The notes below the pieces were generated by a model. The model was given only the letters and a program-made list of their open reading frames with translations. It did no database searches and was not told the DNA's origin. A program made the position numbers and the translations under genes. A DNA stretch of 58,201 bases from the NCBI GenBank assembly GCA_002328075.1, contig DCVT01000053.1:1-58201 (forward strand). The letters run 5' to 3'. Below are positions 27,222-35,427 of the stretch, piece by piece (within the stretch, counting starts at the first letter, position 1; each line of letters begins with the position of its first letter). The DNA is from Anaerolineales bacterium UBA2181 (GTDB lineage Bacteria > Chloroflexota > Anaerolineae > Promineifilales > UBA4811).

Positions 27222-28316
27222 TCAGATGACCTCCAGTTTCGCGAAGGGCACCACCGATTCCTCGAACGAGATTCCCCCGTGCGTACCCCATTCCAGCCCT
27301 GCCAGCGGCTTGAACACATATGGATACGCCAACACGGTATAGTTTACGCCGTGGCAGCTGAACTGCCGGGCGTGCGGCACCAGAAGCGCACCCCTGGCAT
27401 AGCGGTGCGCGCTGGCGCGCTCATCCGGCATTACGATCAACTCTTCTCCCCTGGTTGGCTGTGGTCTCCAGAGGATGCCATGGTCGGCGGCGGCATAGAT
27501 CAGTGCTGCCACCCTCATCTCCTGCAGTCGTTCTGCCAGCGCCTGGAATACATCCTGGTACAGAGAGCGAGCCAACGCCTGGACTGGCGGCCGTCCGCGA
27601 CAGCGGTGGCTGATGAAATCCAGGCCGTTCACAAGGACTTGAACGTAGGTCTGCCCTGCGGACAACCTGTCCAGTCCTGCCAAGACCTCTTTGAACTCAC
27701 TCACTTTGAACATCTGCGTCGAACGGTCGAAGCCATAGAACAGCATGTCGGTCAACTTGTTGTCGCGATCCCAATGCGAAAAGCCCAACCGCCTGCGAAA
27801 TCCTCGTTTGAACAGCCGGCTCGCAATCACAGGCTTGCCCACGATGTTCCGAAAGCCGACCGGCGTGATCGTCGGCCCTTCAACCAGGCAGCTCTGGACG
27901 CCTCCGTAGTCTATCCAGTCAGAATAGGACAAGCCGTCAATCAGCAAAAGGACGATCACGTCCACATCCAGATCTTCCTCAATGCGGGCCGCGACGTCGG
28001 ACTGCGTGAAAGCAAAGCGCCGTACCTGATCGTAGTTCTGGAACAGATTACGGTTAAACCGAGCCAGGTCGGCCGGAATCTTGACGTCCATCCGCATCAC
28101 CGGCCACCGGTCGAAATAACTGGTGACCGGTCCCAGTAACACTGTCCGCTCAACAGAGAGCGGCGACGGGTCGTCCACGCGCTGCACATACTTCCGGACA
28201 TCCCGTTCGATGACTATGTTGCCCAACTCGGCGAGCAACAACGGCTCCCCTTCATACACGACCGGGGTGCAGTCAAGGAGAACATCGAGTCGAGACATCA
28301 TGGTAGCCTGAATCAT
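27222..28316 (-). CDS. pglZ: PglZ-domain protein (BREX-type alkaline-phosphatase superfamily)
   Basis: A 364-residue protein with the PglZ pattern: VIVLLLIDGLSYSDWIDYGG (metal-binding first Asp), LVNGLDFISHRCRGR, IYAAADHGILW (Asp-His metal ligands) and HGGISFEESVVPFAKLEV at the end. PglZ is the hallmark of BREX/Pgl phage-defence systems. This copy is short compared with the ~700-900 residues of most BREX PglZ proteins and may be nearly domain-only. It starts within the stop of the large ATPase gene upstream (ATGA at 28313-28316), so the two are translationally coupled and probably act in one complex. Confidence 0.78.
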   Translation of the reverse strand: MIQATMMSRLDVLLDCTPVVYEGEPLLLAELGNIVIERDVRKYVQRVDDPSPLSVERTVLLGPVTSYFDRWPVMRMDVKIPADLARFNRNLFQNYDQVRRFAFTQSDVAARIEEDLDVDVIVLLLIDGLSYSDWIDYGGVQSCLVEGPTITPVGFRNIVGKPVIASRLFKRGFRRRLGFSHWDRDNKLTDMLFYGFDRSTQMFKVSEFKEVLAGLDRLSAGQTYVQVLVNGLDFISHRCRGRPPVQALARSLYQDVFQALAERLQEMRVAALIYAAADHGILWRPQPTRGEELIVMPDERASAHRYARGALLVPHARQFSCHGVNYTVLAYPYVFKPLAGLEWGTHGGISFEESVVPFAKLEVI

Positions 28317-31300
28317 CTCCTCTTCTCAAGGCGAATGATGACCTGGCTTTTCCTGAACAGTGAGGTGACTAAATGCATCAACTCGTCCACGGAGAATCCG
28401 CTCCCGCTTTTCGCCAGCCGATTGGCGATCACCACGCTGAGATCAGTTCCCCTGGGATCCTGTAGCACATTCAGGACCGCTTCTTCGTCGGGTGTGGGTT
28501 CGCGCTTCTGCAGAACGCCCCTGAGGCTCTGCTCCACCCTTTGAATGGCTGCACCCAGACTGCTCAATACCTCGCCCAACGCAGCGAAGCACTCTCGCTG
28601 TCGAATGCATGAGTCATTGACCTGAATCGTAACCCGAACCAGTTCCGCCTTGACCCGCTGAATCTCCGCCGCCGGTTCGGATACGTCTGCACCCGCGACC
28701 TGCTCAGCATACAGAATCTCAGTACGGTGACGCTCCGATTCCTGTTCCAGAGACTGAACGTGTTGCAGCGCTCTCTCCAATACCTCGCTATACAGACTGC
28801 TGCGGGAGGTATCGGGATCAAATGGATCAAAAGCGGCGTGTAGGTTGAACCGCTCCACACCGAGAGCCTTCAGCGTTTCTTCGTAGAAGCGCTTATCCTC
28901 CAAAAAGCTTTCGCGCCGGTCACGAAACCAGGAGTCGATTTGGGTCTGTGTATCCCGAACTCGTTCGGCATACATCTCGTGATCGGGCAAAGCTTCCAGA
29001 CGCTTCTTCCGGAAACGCTCCGCGATTTCACCAAAGAGAACGTCCAACTCCCGCTGGAATCGACCTTCTTTGTACGAGACTGCACACCCAGTGGCCTCTT
29101 GGTAGGCGCGAGAGGCAGCATTGAGAACACTCAACCAGCCCACATAACTTCGCAGATACGCTGCGGCAGCCTCAAGGTCTGCTTGTGCCTCTTTCAGCTC
29201 GGATTGTGCAGCCAGGTTGGCTTCATACAGGGCCACGAGCGCCGCCGGGTCCTTGAAAGGAGCATTCGCCCACACGTTCCAGGCCGTAGTCACCCGGTTT
29301 TCTGCGTTGCGGAATGCAGCAGTGCCGCGCTGGTACTTGTCCTTGAGCAACGCCTGGCATTGCACCAACTCGCCTACCCAGTTTACATCACTCTTCAGAG
29401 AACGGATCAAGTCGGCAGGCAGGCTAACCCGCAACACCACTCCTACTTCCTGACGGATTCGCTCGAAATTGGTCTGGATGGTATGCTCCCACTTCTTGGT
29501 GAATCGCACCAGTACATCTCGCAACTCATTCAACTGGGCCTGGTACTCCTCCAATTCCTCGACGTCGCTGCTGCTGGAGACCTGCTCCTCCAGTTTGCCC
29601 GCTGCTATTTGGAATCGTTCGCTTTCGAAGTCGGGGATCTGAACTAGGACTTTGCCTTGTTGTCTCAGATCCGCAAGTGCCGCGAGGATCGCTTCTCGGC
29701 GCTCGTCAGGAGATTCCAGGATTTCCACAAAGCACTGCTGTCTGGAATCGAAGTCAACCAGGCGTCGCGCCTTGAGCATCTGCAGAATAACACCGATCTC
29801 CGCCTCGCGGTACCCCAATTGGTTTAGCAGGTCCAGCCCCTTGTGCTTATCCAGAGCCCGAAGTGTCACCTGGTTATGAGTGTGTCTCTCCTTACTGCTG
29901 CGAATCGCCTCCATAAAGGCCTCTTCGCCTTGGTGCAGCTTGAGCCGGACAGTCGAAGTCGCCTCAGCTCCGCTCCCCAGGTTCACCTCCAGCACGCTGC
30001 CTAGATTCTCGATCATGCCCCTAAATGTCTGAACCCTGGTCTCACCGAACAGCGCTAGCACGTCGCGCTGGGTAGCCTCGTACGTCCTATTTCCCCTCAG
30101 TACGCCCACAGAGCTCGAGAATATCTGAGACCCCAGTGCATTCAGATAGGCTCTATACCTGCCTTCCCATCGGCCAGTGGAGATGAGCGTCTCGTAGTTA
30201 GGATAGCGTGCCTGGCACATACGCAGGAAAACCTCCTGGGGTAGCGCGAGGCCGACCTTGGATAGGCTATCGAACCCGGGATCCACAAGCAAGTCCTCGC
30301 CGAAAAGCAATTGGACCGAGTAACCCAACAGACTGCGAAAAAGTGGCGGCAGACTGGTACGTTTCTCGTCTTCCGGTATCACGTGCTCGCTTTCCCGTAG
30401 ATGCTGAACCAGAGCCAGCATGAACAGCGGAGTCGCTTTCGACGCGGGGTACCCCAGGTCCTCTATGTATGGAATGTTGAGCGGTCCGGACGGTTTCCTC
30501 AACAAGTTCAGGTGAAATAGTGCCAGAGTACCTTCCTGGTTCGCGCGCTCGATGCGCCCAGGAGTCGCATTGACACCCCCGGCGTCAAGCCAGAATGCCA
30601 GGCCGAATTCCTCAATTCCCCTGACAAGCCCGTCACGCTCCCGGGATACCCTGACCGCCAGTCGCCGTTCTGGGTACCTTCGGTCAAAGGCGCCAATCCA
30701 CTGTTCCACCACCTTGGCGTCGGGTAGCCAGCCTTCGACCTGGTCCGCCCGACGTGCAGTCAGCATTTGTTCCCGAATCACCGCTGCACGAAATGCCTGA
30801 ACAGCAGCTTCTTGGTTGCGCTCAGATTCTGCGTAGGTCTGTATGAAGTCCTTTGTCAGTTCGATGAACCGAGGTTCAACTCCCCGCTCAGTGGGAGCCA
30901 GTTTTCGCAGCGATACACCTTCAGGAAACCTGTATAGGTACTCGGCGTACAATTTTTTGGCAATTTCCTCTTTGGTATCCACTAGGCCATATTCCCCGAA
31001 TCGCGACTCTGGGCAGCCCATCGGGAAGGCCGCCATCAGCTTCACCGCTTGGACACCTTTGGGTATCTGTTGCGCCTCTTTGGACTGCAAAACCTCGTTC
31101 ACTGCTGCTATCAGCTTCCCGCCCGCGTCGAAAGCGATCTGGCGATTCAAATAGGCATCCATCAGATTTACAGGCGAGAAGCCCTTCCCCGTCTGGTCAT
31201 AGTGATCGATTCCACAGCGTATCGCCTGGATGACTGTGCGGGGACCGGCTCCAAGATCGTCGCGGAATGCGATCTGACCAATACTGTCCAATGTGTCAGT

Positions 31301-32212
31301 TGGAAGGATGTGACTAGCGATGTCCTCAAAACCGAACACGTTGGCGAATTTGCGCCATAGTTCGGCGGGGAAATCGCGCCCGTACATTGCGTTGGCGCGG
31401 ATGAACAGCTTACAGTGCTGGAGGCGCTGTAGGATGTCGGGGCGGATATCGCTGATAATGGCTTCCGTAGAAAGCGGCAAACCGAACATCAGACCGTAAC
31501 TACCCTGGTTATTTATGAGAGGGTTGAGCAAGTCAAAGAGGTCCTGCATGAACTCGTCGCGTGAGCGCCGCGCATCCATGTAGCGCGCCATCGTTACCTG
31601 CAGTTCGTCGGTAAACACGACCGGACCGAACAATCGCAGAGTATCCTCTTCTAGTAATTCACTTACCTCAGCCAGGAACCTGATCACGTCCTCGGAATGA
31701 CAGTGGAGATTGATCAGTCCTCGTTCTAGGAGCTCTTGTATCTTCGAGACGGGGAGAATTTCCTCGTCGGCGAACTCCTGAACGAACCTCTCACGGTATC
31801 TGCCATGGATCTGATCCAATCGCGCCACTGCTCCAGGCTGGATCTGGCACAGCCGATACCGCACCCAGGCCCAGGTCGCATCAATAATGTCCTGCAGGCG
31901 GTGCCATTCAAACGGCGGCACCGCGATGACCCCTGCCTGCTCGCACTGCTGCCACAGGTGGATGGCTGTACTCGTCTTTCCGTACCCGTACTCACCGGCA
32001 ATCGCGCCAACAACTGCTCCCTTGTTTACCTGTGCCCAGCGCAGCAGCACAGCCACATGGTCTGAAGAGTCTCCCAAGGACATGTGGGTTTCCGCATGCT
32101 CCAAGTACGTCTGGTTGACAAAGTCGGGGGTGCCGACCAAGTCGCGCGCAGTAAAGGTCCCGATAACAGGATCCATATTCCTGAGTTTGTCCAGGCGGAG
32201 ATCTTTAGCCAT
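28313..32212 (-). CDS. brxC: BrxC/PglY-like large P-loop ATPase with coiled coils
   Basis: About 1299 residues, starting at ATG 32212 five bases after GGAGG. The N-terminus has Walker A AGEYGYGKTSTAIHLW (about residues 70-85) and Walker B GPVVFTDELQVTMARYMD (about 195-212), the order and spacing of BREX BrxC/PglY ATPases, which read GEYGxGKSH. The C-terminal third has long coiled coils (SELKEAQADLEAAAAYLRSY, DTQTQIDSWFRDRRESFLED). The size also fits BrxC/PglY (about 1200 residues). Between the BrxF-like and PglZ genes it completes a BrxF-BrxC-PglZ core. The symbol is by analogy; sequence similarity has not been tested. Confidence 0.66.
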   Translation of the reverse strand: MAKDLRLDKLRNMDPVIGTFTARDLVGTPDFVNQTYLEHAETHMSLGDSSDHVAVLLRWAQVNKGAVVGAIAGEYGYGKTSTAIHLWQQCEQAGVIAVPPFEWHRLQDIIDATWAWVRYRLCQIQPGAVARLDQIHGRYRERFVQEFADEEILPVSKIQELLERGLINLHCHSEDVIRFLAEVSELLEEDTLRLFGPVVFTDELQVTMARYMDARRSRDEFMQDLFDLLNPLINNQGSYGLMFGLPLSTEAIISDIRPDILQRLQHCKLFIRANAMYGRDFPAELWRKFANVFGFEDIASHILPTDTLDSIGQIAFRDDLGAGPRTVIQAIRCGIDHYDQTGKGFSPVNLMDAYLNRQIAFDAGGKLIAAVNEVLQSKEAQQIPKGVQAVKLMAAFPMGCPESRFGEYGLVDTKEEIAKKLYAEYLYRFPEGVSLRKLAPTERGVEPRFIELTKDFIQTYAESERNQEAAVQAFRAAVIREQMLTARRADQVEGWLPDAKVVEQWIGAFDRRYPERRLAVRVSRERDGLVRGIEEFGLAFWLDAGGVNATPGRIERANQEGTLALFHLNLLRKPSGPLNIPYIEDLGYPASKATPLFMLALVQHLRESEHVIPEDEKRTSLPPLFRSLLGYSVQLLFGEDLLVDPGFDSLSKVGLALPQEVFLRMCQARYPNYETLISTGRWEGRYRAYLNALGSQIFSSSVGVLRGNRTYEATQRDVLALFGETRVQTFRGMIENLGSVLEVNLGSGAEATSTVRLKLHQGEEAFMEAIRSSKERHTHNQVTLRALDKHKGLDLLNQLGYREAEIGVILQMLKARRLVDFDSRQQCFVEILESPDERREAILAALADLRQQGKVLVQIPDFESERFQIAAGKLEEQVSSSSDVEELEEYQAQLNELRDVLVRFTKKWEHTIQTNFERIRQEVGVVLRVSLPADLIRSLKSDVNWVGELVQCQALLKDKYQRGTAAFRNAENRVTTAWNVWANAPFKDPAALVALYEANLAAQSELKEAQADLEAAAAYLRSYVGWLSVLNAASRAYQEATGCAVSYKEGRFQRELDVLFGEIAERFRKKRLEALPDHEMYAERVRDTQTQIDSWFRDRRESFLEDKRFYEETLKALGVERFNLHAAFDPFDPDTSRSSLYSEVLERALQHVQSLEQESERHRTEILYAEQVAGADVSEPAAEIQRVKAELVRVTIQVNDSCIRQRECFAALGEVLSSLGAAIQRVEQSLRGVLQKREPTPDEEAVLNVLQDPRGTDLSVVIANRLAKSGSGFSVDELMHLVTSLFRKSQVIIRLEKRR

Positions 32213-32708
32213 CACTTCCTCCGATCAGCTTGAGGTGTTCCCATAGATTCAGCGCGTAACTGTCAGGGAGGCGCAAATCAAGGTAGCGGAAAAGGTTTGC
32301 GCGAAAACAGCGTGTGTCATCTGACGTGAGGCTCAACGCAAACGCCGGAATCGTGTCCTCGACGCGGTACCTTGTGATAAGGACGACTTGCCGCAGATCA
32401 CATTTGCGCATCTGATTGCGCATGCTACGGACGGAGGTCCGCTCAAAGGGCGCATTATCAATGACCAGCGGGCGGTCAGCGGAACAAATCAATTCGGGAG
32501 AAGCGACATATTCCACGCGGTGTTCTTTGCACAATATGTGAGCGAGGAACGTCTTGCCAACTCCTTGGAGTCCGTACAAGTTGACCACCCGATCAAGCCC
32601 CCCGAGGAATGGCAGCAGCTCACGATATGCGGCAACCTGAGATGGAAAGAACCAGGATGCATCAGAACGGACCTTGACCTGGTTCTCCACGTCGGTACGG
32701 GAGTTCAT
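32205..32708 (-). CDS. brxF: BrxF-like small P-loop ATPase
   Basis: About 167 residues, starting at ATG 32708 (a GTG at 32717 is possible). The Walker A motif is NLYGLQGVGKTFLAHILC. A weak Walker B (PLVIDNAPFE) and VVLITRYRVED follow. It ends LFRYLDLRLPDSYALNLWEH. The size, single P-loop and position directly upstream of the large ATPase match BrxF of BREX type 3. It overlaps the BrxC-like gene by eight bases. It probably loads or regulates the large ATPase. Medium certainty on the family, high on it being an ATPase. Confidence 0.62.
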   Translation of the reverse strand: MNSRTDVENQVKVRSDASWFFPSQVAAYRELLPFLGGLDRVVNLYGLQGVGKTFLAHILCKEHRVEYVASPELICSADRPLVIDNAPFERTSVRSMRNQMRKCDLRQVVLITRYRVEDTIPAFALSLTSDDTRCFRANLFRYLDLRLPDSYALNLWEHLKLIGGSDG

Positions 32709-32726
32709 CGGGTACACCCTTATCGG

Positions 32727-33584
32727 TCAAATGAGCGTGTTGATGTCTACTGACTGTCGGAGGATCACGCTACTGCCCCACTCACCAGTGTGGATGTCCA
32801 GAGCCGGGAAGGTTCTCGAGGCAGTCTCGATCATCGCCACAATCCGATCGGGCGGAGCCAGGCACAATGGGCACAACTGTTCAATGGTGTCGCGGTCCAT
32901 CAACAGCGGTGTCTGGAAAGCTGCACCTCGCGCTGCATAGAGATATAACACTGACAATAACGCCAGTCCGATGGAGAACCACTCACGTTCGCGGCTGGCG
33001 ATTGACCGATCATCCCGAGTGACTAGAAACGGCGGAGATAATTCGCGCAGCCAGTTGGTCACTGCATAGATGGTTTCAGTCCCCACCACCGGGTCCAGGT
33101 CAGGAAACTCCTTTGATGCTTCCGCCGACAATTCACCAAAGATCGCTTGCCGGCTCTTGACGGTAGGCCTGTCGCGCCAGAGGATTTCACAGGTCTTGGC
33201 GTACGACCACGACCAGTAATCCCTTTGACCATTGAGTGCCCAGGTGGAAAACAGCAGAAAATGCATTGCGTCGCAGTATTCCTCGCGATGGTACAAAGCC
33301 AGATTACGGCAGGCCTGGCCCCGATCGGTTAGCACGTAGGAGATACGTTTTATCCGTTCGAATAGACCCAGCTTCTTGCCCAGGTCCAGGCTGCGCTGCA
33401 CAGCGTTCAGTGTGATGGGATGCCCCTCCTGTGTCACGCGCAGATACATAGTATGAGCATCGAGTGTCTTGCCATCAAACGGAATACTCAGGACAAGCTC
33501 AAGCCACTCTGGTCTGGCGACTTGTTGGATGTGAAATGGTACTCCGCTTCTTGACACAGCTTGGCCCGCACCTTTTTCGGTCAT
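32727..33584 (-). CDS. Unknown protein, first gene of the PglZ operon; winged-helix-like N-terminus
   Basis: A 285-residue protein, starting at ATG 33584 seven bases after GGAG. Residues ~30-95 (HTMYLRVTQEGHPITLNAVQ, then LGLFERIKRISYVLTDRG) have the rhythm of a winged-helix domain. The middle has YWSWSYAKTCEILWRDR and a short hydrophobic segment WFSIGLALLSVLYLYAARG. I do not recognise the family. As the promoter-proximal gene of a BREX-like operon, it takes the position often held by BrxA-, BrxB- or regulator-type subunits, so a DNA-binding role is plausible. Confidence 0.55.
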   Translation of the reverse strand: MTEKGAGQAVSRSGVPFHIQQVARPEWLELVLSIPFDGKTLDAHTMYLRVTQEGHPITLNAVQRSLDLGKKLGLFERIKRISYVLTDRGQACRNLALYHREEYCDAMHFLLFSTWALNGQRDYWSWSYAKTCEILWRDRPTVKSRQAIFGELSAEASKEFPDLDPVVGTETIYAVTNWLRELSPPFLVTRDDRSIASREREWFSIGLALLSVLYLYAARGAAFQTPLLMDRDTIEQLCPLCLAPPDRIVAMIETASRTFPALDIHTGEWGSSVILRQSVDINTLI

Positions 33585-33713
33585 CAATTGTCTCCAATTG
33601 TGAAACGTGATGCCATCTTTGGGTTTTTGATTGAACCACCGATTGATGTTGAGAAGATCTCTTCATAGTCATACAACTGCCTGCCAAGTCCCACTGAAGG
33701 TTCGATCTATCGC

Positions 33714-33742
33714 ATTATATGCCAGTTCAATGTCCGACGCAA
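33714..33742 (-). promoter_or_regulatory. Promoter of the PglZ operon
   Basis: On the minus strand: TTGCGT (33737-33742), 17-base spacer, perfect TATAAT (33714-33719). Transcription would begin near 33706, leaving about 120 bases before the first start codon at 33584. Confidence 0.55.
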
Positions 33743-33775
33743 GAAATCGCGATTGACCCGACGCAGGATAAGTAT

Positions 33776-33804
33776 TTGCCTGTCGGCATGAACTTGTTTA
33801 TACT
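33776..33804 (+). promoter_or_regulatory. Promoter of the divergent HTH gene
   Basis: TTGCCT (33776-33781), 17-base spacer, TATACT (33799-33804), with ATG of the HTH gene 45 bases further on. Its -35 lies 34 bases from the -35 of the opposite promoter, so one bound regulator could affect both. Confidence 0.5.
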
Positions 33805-33848
33805 GCTTTGTGAGGCGTCTCCAGATCCTGATATCTCAGCGGGTGACA

Positions 33849-34088
33849 ATGAACACAAGACCTCTGAGTAGTGACTCCAACCAACCAGGCCTGGATATAT
33901 TAATCTCCCTGCGGGCCGCGGCCGAATTCAGCGCCCTCTCCGCCGGCCACCTTCGTCTGCTGGTCAACCGCGGGGAAATCTGGGGGGTCAAACTCGGACG
34001 CAACTGGGTCACAACTGCCAAGGCGGTCGAGGAATACCTGGCCCAAGGCCGCCGACCCGGACCCAAACCGAGAGATCCCCGCGAATAG
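33849..34088 (+). CDS. Small MerR/excisionase-type HTH protein, divergent to the PglZ operon
   Basis: A 79-residue protein starting at ATG 33849 (MNTRPLSSDSNQPGLDILIS). The core LRAAAEFSALSAGHLRLLVN then RGEIWGVKLGRNWVTTAKAV is the HTH_17/excisionase fold: helix, turn, recognition helix, wing with G(V/K)KxGRxW. The basic Pro-rich tail (RRPGPKPRDPRE) may touch DNA. The fold is the same as that of the cassette HTH at 35517 but the sequence is only distantly similar. Its promoter faces the defence operon promoter across 33714-33804, so it is a candidate local repressor or activator. Confidence 0.68.
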   Translation: MNTRPLSSDSNQPGLDILISLRAAAEFSALSAGHLRLLVNRGEIWGVKLGRNWVTTAKAVEEYLAQGRRPGPKPRDPRE

Positions 34089-34100
34089 CCCCTTCCCCTC

Positions 34101-34129
34101 TTGACAATATAAGCGTTATCGCATAGAAT
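34101..34129 (+). promoter_or_regulatory. Near-consensus sigma-70 promoter
   Basis: TTGACA (34101-34106, six of six), exactly 17 bases, then TAGAAT (34124-34129, five of six). This is the best promoter seen in the window. It starts 13 bases after the HTH stop and is followed by no gene-sized ORF on its strand before the terminator at 34272. Confidence 0.65.
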
Positions 34130-34135
34130 TATAGC

Positions 34136-34305
34136 GAGCTTTAAGACCGTCTTCGTCCTGCGAACCGACATCTTCCTGGCACGTGCATTCATCCGTGACG
34201 GCCGTCCGCCATATTGTGTCAAGGAGAGTGGTCATGAGCGGTGGAAGCGGAACCTAGAGGCCCCATAAGAGGCGGCAGACACCGCGGGTCTGTCGCTTTT
34301 TCTTT
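34136..34305 (+). ncRNA. Candidate ~170-nt small RNA or leader transcript with a 7-codon ORF
   Basis: Bounded by the promoter at 34101-34129 and the intrinsic terminator at 34272-34305. Inside, AAGGAG (34221-34226) is seven bases before ATG 34234, which opens MSGGSGT and stops at 34257: a micro-ORF with a textbook ribosome-binding site. GCGGTG in that ORF (34238-34243) can pair with CACCGC (34280-34285) in the terminator stem/loop, so an attenuator-like switch is imaginable, but no gene lies downstream to be attenuated. A second frame (KTVFVLRTDIFLARAFIRDG...) is open across the unit, protein-like, but lacks any start codon. It may be a regulatory RNA or the remains of a small gene. Confidence 0.38.
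34272..34305 (+). terminator. Intrinsic terminator
   Basis: Stem GCGGCAGAC / GTCTGTCGC (nine pairs including one G-T), 7-base loop, followed by TTTTTCTTT. The T-run is on the plus side only. It ends the transcript from 34101 and lies two bases from the stop of the minus-strand gene at 34307. Confidence 0.7.
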
Positions 34306-34306
34306 A

Positions 34307-34984
34307 TCACCACTCCCATTGGATGATGTAGGTTTCGTGGAGTCTGGGCTTGCTTTTCTCCCAGGTGATCTTTGTGCGGCCGTCTGGCAACAGTGTCGTT
34401 TCCTTCTTTTCTAAGCTGTGGCTCCTTTGGCGGGTGCTTTCGATCAGCGTGGCTTGTCGCGGCGGCCGGGACTTTGGGAAGATCACGATGACCACGAGTT
34501 CCTTCGTCGGATGCCGAACGTTCGTTTCCCATTGTTCCGTCTGGCGCAAGAACCCCCGCTTCATCCGCCACTGGATGTTGAACTCATCTGTCTCACCCTT
34601 GTTCTTTACCTCTCGACGGGATATCAGGATGTATGTTTTGTGGCCGGACCGGTACTGATCCACCGGCACACCTGGCGTGCAGCGGTAATCGACGAGTATC
34701 TCCCCATCACCCCATGCCTGATCCTGGTATGCAATAACGTTGTCTTTCAGGTAGCGAACCTTCTCCCGTTTCTTGAAGGTAGCCATCTCTCCCTGCCGAT
34801 CCTTGAGTTCGAGGGTTGACTCGTACTCCAGCACCTCGAACAGGCCTGCGTTACCCGACGACTGCAGCATCTGGCGACCGAGTTTCCACACGTCGCCAAT
34901 GATCTCGATCCACGGCAGACCAGAGAAAAGCCCTACCAACTTTTCGAGCCACTTTTTGAAATCGCTGCGTTGCTGTTCTGCCAT
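34307..34984 (-). CDS. Unknown 225-residue protein
   Basis: Not a family I recognise. It starts at ATG 34984 (MAEQQRSDFKKWLEKLVGLF), with GGAG ten bases upstream. The first ~45 residues form amphipathic or weakly hydrophobic helices that might lie on a membrane (LVGLFSGLPWIEIIGDVWKL). The rest is rich in alternating beta-type segments (YESTLELKDRQGEMATF, YILISRREVKN, LVVIVIFPKSRPP). It is divergent from the gene at 35092, with 107 bases between starts. Its setting between two defence modules suggests an accessory or effector role, by position only. Confidence 0.6.
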   Translation of the reverse strand: MAEQQRSDFKKWLEKLVGLFSGLPWIEIIGDVWKLGRQMLQSSGNAGLFEVLEYESTLELKDRQGEMATFKKREKVRYLKDNVIAYQDQAWGDGEILVDYRCTPGVPVDQYRSGHKTYILISRREVKNKGETDEFNIQWRMKRGFLRQTEQWETNVRHPTKELVVIVIFPKSRPPRQATLIESTRQRSHSLEKKETTLLPDGRTKITWEKSKPRLHETYIIQWEW

Positions 34985-35046
34985 TCAAGGATGCTCCTGA
35001 CTCCATATTCTCACGAGGGATTGGCGGCTGTCCAGTGGAATCGGAA

Positions 35047-35076
35047 TTGACTGCATGCACGCAGAGGTGCTATCCT
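35047..35076 (+). promoter_or_regulatory. Candidate promoter of the gene at 35092
   Basis: TTGACT (35047-35052), 18-base spacer, TATCCT (35071-35076). The start codon follows 16 bases later, so the leader would be very short. Confidence 0.4.
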
Positions 35077-35091
35077 CAAAGTCAGGAAGGT

Positions 35092-35427
35092 ATGTCCCAC
35101 GAAAGAGCAGAGCAGCCAACCCGCCCGAGTCTCCATGAGGTGTTTCATCTCAACGAGATGGAGCGCCTTGACGGCCGGTTGAGCCAGGGTCGTTTTCAAG
35201 AGATCGTCAAGGACGAGCGCACTACGATCCATCGAGTTGAGGAATCCTGTAACAACTATGGCGAGTTCCTATTCGTCACTGTGAGCCGGCCGGCCGCCCA
35301 GGAACGCGCCTGCGTTACCTTCTTTGGATTGGGATTCCACGAGTATCGGGAGCGGTGGATAGCAGACGAGTGGTTCTGGTACCGAGCCCACCCCCAGGGT
35401 GACGTCACTCGAACCAATGTCAAATGA
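35092..35427 (+). CDS. Unknown small protein, C-terminus replaced by cassette B
   Basis: The frame from ATG 35092 (MSHERAEQPTRPSLHEVFHL) gives about 100 residues of its own sequence ending near DEWFWYRAHP. It then reads into the left end of cassette B (QGDVTRTNVK) and stops at 35427. The Shine-Dalgarno-like AGGAAGG is close to the ATG. No family recognised; it contains charged helices and a short beta-like VTFFGLGFHEY. The same tail (VTRTNV) ends the frame entering cassette A, so the last ten residues are cassette-derived. The native gene was probably longer. Confidence 0.5.
   Translation: MSHERAEQPTRPSLHEVFHLNEMERLDGRLSQGRFQEIVKDERTTIHRVEESCNNYGEFLFVTVSRPAAQERACVTFFGLGFHEYRERWIADEWFWYRAHPQGDVTRTNVK

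Noticed and set aside
27114..28139. 341-codon plus-strand frame across the PglZ gene
   Set aside because: Antisense to a gene with metal-binding motifs and correct coupling; composition not protein-like.
34140..34269. Protein-like open frame (KTVFVLRTDIFLARAFIRDG...) inside the small RNA unit
   Set aside because: No ATG, GTG or TTG is available in frame and the promoter would start transcription almost inside it. Kept only as a remark.
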